A stretch of DNA of 15,575 nucleotides from CAZIAK01 sp964537035 (GTDB lineage: Bacteria; Planctomycetota; B15-G4): NCBI GenBank assembly GCA_964537035.1, contig CAZIAK010000077.1:1-15575 (forward strand), written 5' to 3'. The notes beneath the pieces were generated by a model. The model ran no database searches, had not been told where the DNA came from, and saw nothing but the letters and a program-made list of their open reading frames with translations. Shown one piece after another: positions 14,293 to 15,575 of this stretch (positions are counted from its first letter, which is position 1; each line of letters opens with the position of its first letter). Position numbers and translations under genes: made by a program.

Positions 14293-15570
14293 TCAGAGCT
14301 CGTTGAAACCGTAGAAGTAGGCCGAGCCCGTGTCCGGCCCCGCGTCGTCGTCGCGCCACGAACCGGTGAGGGCCACGTGACCATCGAGGTCGGCGTGGAA
14401 GCCAAAGGCGTCCTGGGGTGCGCCGTCAGAGGGGGCGAAGATCTGTTGCTCGATCCAGCCGGCGCTCGTCTGCCGGTACAAGTACATGGCGCCCGGGCCG
14501 GCTCCCACGGTGAGGCTGGCCGGGGCGGTGAGCAGGATGTGGTTTCTGTCCATGACCACGGTGTAGCCCAGGCGGTCGTTGGCCACGCCGTTCGAGGCCA
14601 GCAGTTTCTGCTCGGGCAGCCAGTTGGTTCCGTTGAAGCGATAGACGTAGGCGGAGCCTGAGTTGGAGCCCAGGTCGTCGTCCTGGAAGGCGCCCACCAC
14701 GGCCACGTCACCGAGAATGGCGCAGCTCCAGCCGTAGTTGTCGAAGGCCGCCGCATCCCAGGCCACGAGCTTCTGCTCTTCGACCCACTCGGCGCCGCTG
14801 TACCGGAAGACGTAGGCGGCGCCCGCGTTGGAGCCCCCGTCGTCGTCGTGGTAGGCGCCTACGATGAGCGCGTCGCCGTCGATGTAGACGTAGCGCCCGA
14901 AGTTGTCGCCAGCCTCCTTGTCGGACGCCTGCAGCTTCTGCTCCTGGACCCATTGGGTGCCGTTGAAGCGGAAGACGTAGGCGGCCCCTGCAGCTGAGCC
15001 TCCTTGGTCCTCGAGCCAGGCGCCGACGGCGAGCACGTCCCCTTGGACGAAGACGGTGTTGCCGAAGCGGTCGCCGGCCTGTCCATCGGCGGCCAACAGC
15101 TTCTGGGCCTGAATCCACTGGCTGCCGTTGTAGTTGAAGACGTAGGCCGAGCCGGATTCGTTGCCGTTGTCGTCATCCCAGTGGGTGCCGATGAGGGCCG
15201 TGTTGCCTGAGAGCGAGACCGCGCGTCCGAAGTTGTCACCAGCCTGGCCGTCGCTGGGCACCAGTTTCTGCACGCGCTGCCATGAGCTGCCAGTGCACCG
15301 GAACACGAACACAGCGCCAGAGTCGGTGCCCTTGTCGTCATCCCACTCGGAAGCCACCAGGGCCATGTCGCCGTCAATGGCGAGGGCCGCTCCGTAGATA
15401 TCTCCGGCGGCGCCATGGGGGTCGGTCACCTTTTGCTCGCCCAGGGCGAAGCATCCCGTGGGGTGGATCTGGGGGCGGGTGGTCTTGGGGCCGCTGACCT
15501 GTTGTGACGTGCAGTCGCTGACAACGACCAGGGTGGTGACCAGCGCCATGCCAAGGAGGGCTGTCCTCAT
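14293..15570 (-). CDS. Exported FG-GAP seven-repeat beta-propeller protein
   Basis: The 425-residue protein begins with a hydrophobic signal segment (about 1-19). A Cys at 20 follows Val-Ser-Asp, an atypical lipobox, so lipidation is uncertain. From about residue 43 seven units of roughly 52-55 residues repeat. Each has an EQKL-ASDG lead, a GDxFG turn, a GDxALVGA strand, an acidic DDDxGxxSG loop and a YVFRFNGTxW strand. This is the FG-GAP propeller pattern, with acidic loops likely to bind calcium. Such proteins are abundant in planctomycete and some myxobacterial genomes and are thought to be extracellular or surface-bound. No enzyme domain is visible. The ATG at 15570 sits five bases from the window edge, but the signal peptide starts right there. 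The gene is convergent with the GT-C/PHP gene and probably not part of its operon. Confidence 0.85.
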   Translation of the reverse strand: MRTALLGMALVTTLVVVSDCTSQQVSGPKTTRPQIHPTGCFALGEQKVTDPHGAAGDIYGAALAIDGDMALVASEWDDDKGTDSGAVFVFRCTGSSWQRVQKLVPSDGQAGDNFGRAVSLSGNTALIGTHWDDDNGNESGSAYVFNYNGSQWIQAQKLLAADGQAGDRFGNTVFVQGDVLAVGAWLEDQGGSAAGAAYVFRFNGTQWVQEQKLQASDKEAGDNFGRYVYIDGDALIVGAYHDDDGGSNAGAAYVFRYSGAEWVEEQKLVAWDAAAFDNYGWSCAILGDVAVVGAFQDDDLGSNSGSAYVYRFNGTNWLPEQKLLASNGVANDRLGYTVVMDRNHILLTAPASLTVGAGPGAMYLYRQTSAGWIEQQIFAPSDGAPQDAFGFHADLDGHVALTGSWRDDDAGPDTGSAYFYGFNEL

Positions 15571-15575
15571 GGTGC

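Noticed and set aside
14300..15430. Regular repeats about 155-165 bases apart, possible CRISPR or satellite array
   Set aside because: The periodicity comes from seven FG-GAP protein repeats in an intact reading frame. The units diverge at the DNA level and there is no constant repeat/unique spacer pattern.

Overview
The window is GC-rich, gene-dense bacterial DNA from a lineage I cannot name with certainty. Two flanking secreted beta-propeller proteins point to Planctomycetota, with Myxococcota as the main alternative. One is a seven-repeat FG-GAP protein. The other is an NHL-like propeller with a C-terminal domain of a kind common in planctomycete exported proteins. No rRNA, tRNA, CRISPR array, transposase or integrase was found.

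Layout: positions 1-131 hold two strong stem-loops behind a secreted propeller gene (132-1418, minus). After a 251-base spacer with a candidate promoter comes the core, a divergent cluster around a 156-base intergenic region (5123-5278). To the left, on the minus strand, run a YqeG-like HAD phosphatase (4373-5122), an SGNH hydrolase (3330-4376, TTG start, 4-base overlap) and a GT-C membrane glycosyltransferase (1670-3295). To the right, on the plus strand, run dprE1 (5279-6601), dprE2 (6598-7335, 4-base overlap), a UbiA-type phosphoribosyl-prenyl synthase (7339-8202), an arylsulfotransferase-fold lipoprotein (8202-9626, 1-base overlap) and a 1493-residue GT-C protein with a large extracytoplasmic tail containing a PHP-type metallohydrolase domain (9769-14250). 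A convergent FG-GAP gene (14293-15570, minus) closes the window.

Interpretation: UbiA, DprE1 and DprE2 make polyprenyl-phosphate-arabinose from PRPP in mycobacteria. UbiA makes prenyl-phospho-5-phosphoribose, a phosphatase removes the 5-phosphate, and DprE1/DprE2 epimerise ribose to arabinose. Here all three are adjacent, and the divergent operon begins with a HAD phosphatase of the lipid-phosphate (YqeG/PGP phosphatase-like) type that could do the dephosphorylation. Two AftB-like GT-C enzymes, one at the end of each operon, are the likely users of the lipid donor outside the membrane. The SGNH protein, the arylsulfotransferase-like lipoprotein and the PHP domain are candidate modifiers or processors of the product. 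I read the locus as a self-contained D-arabinofuranosylation system in a non-actinobacterial organism. The most unusual component is the GT-C/PHP fusion. The acceptor cannot be read from the sequence.
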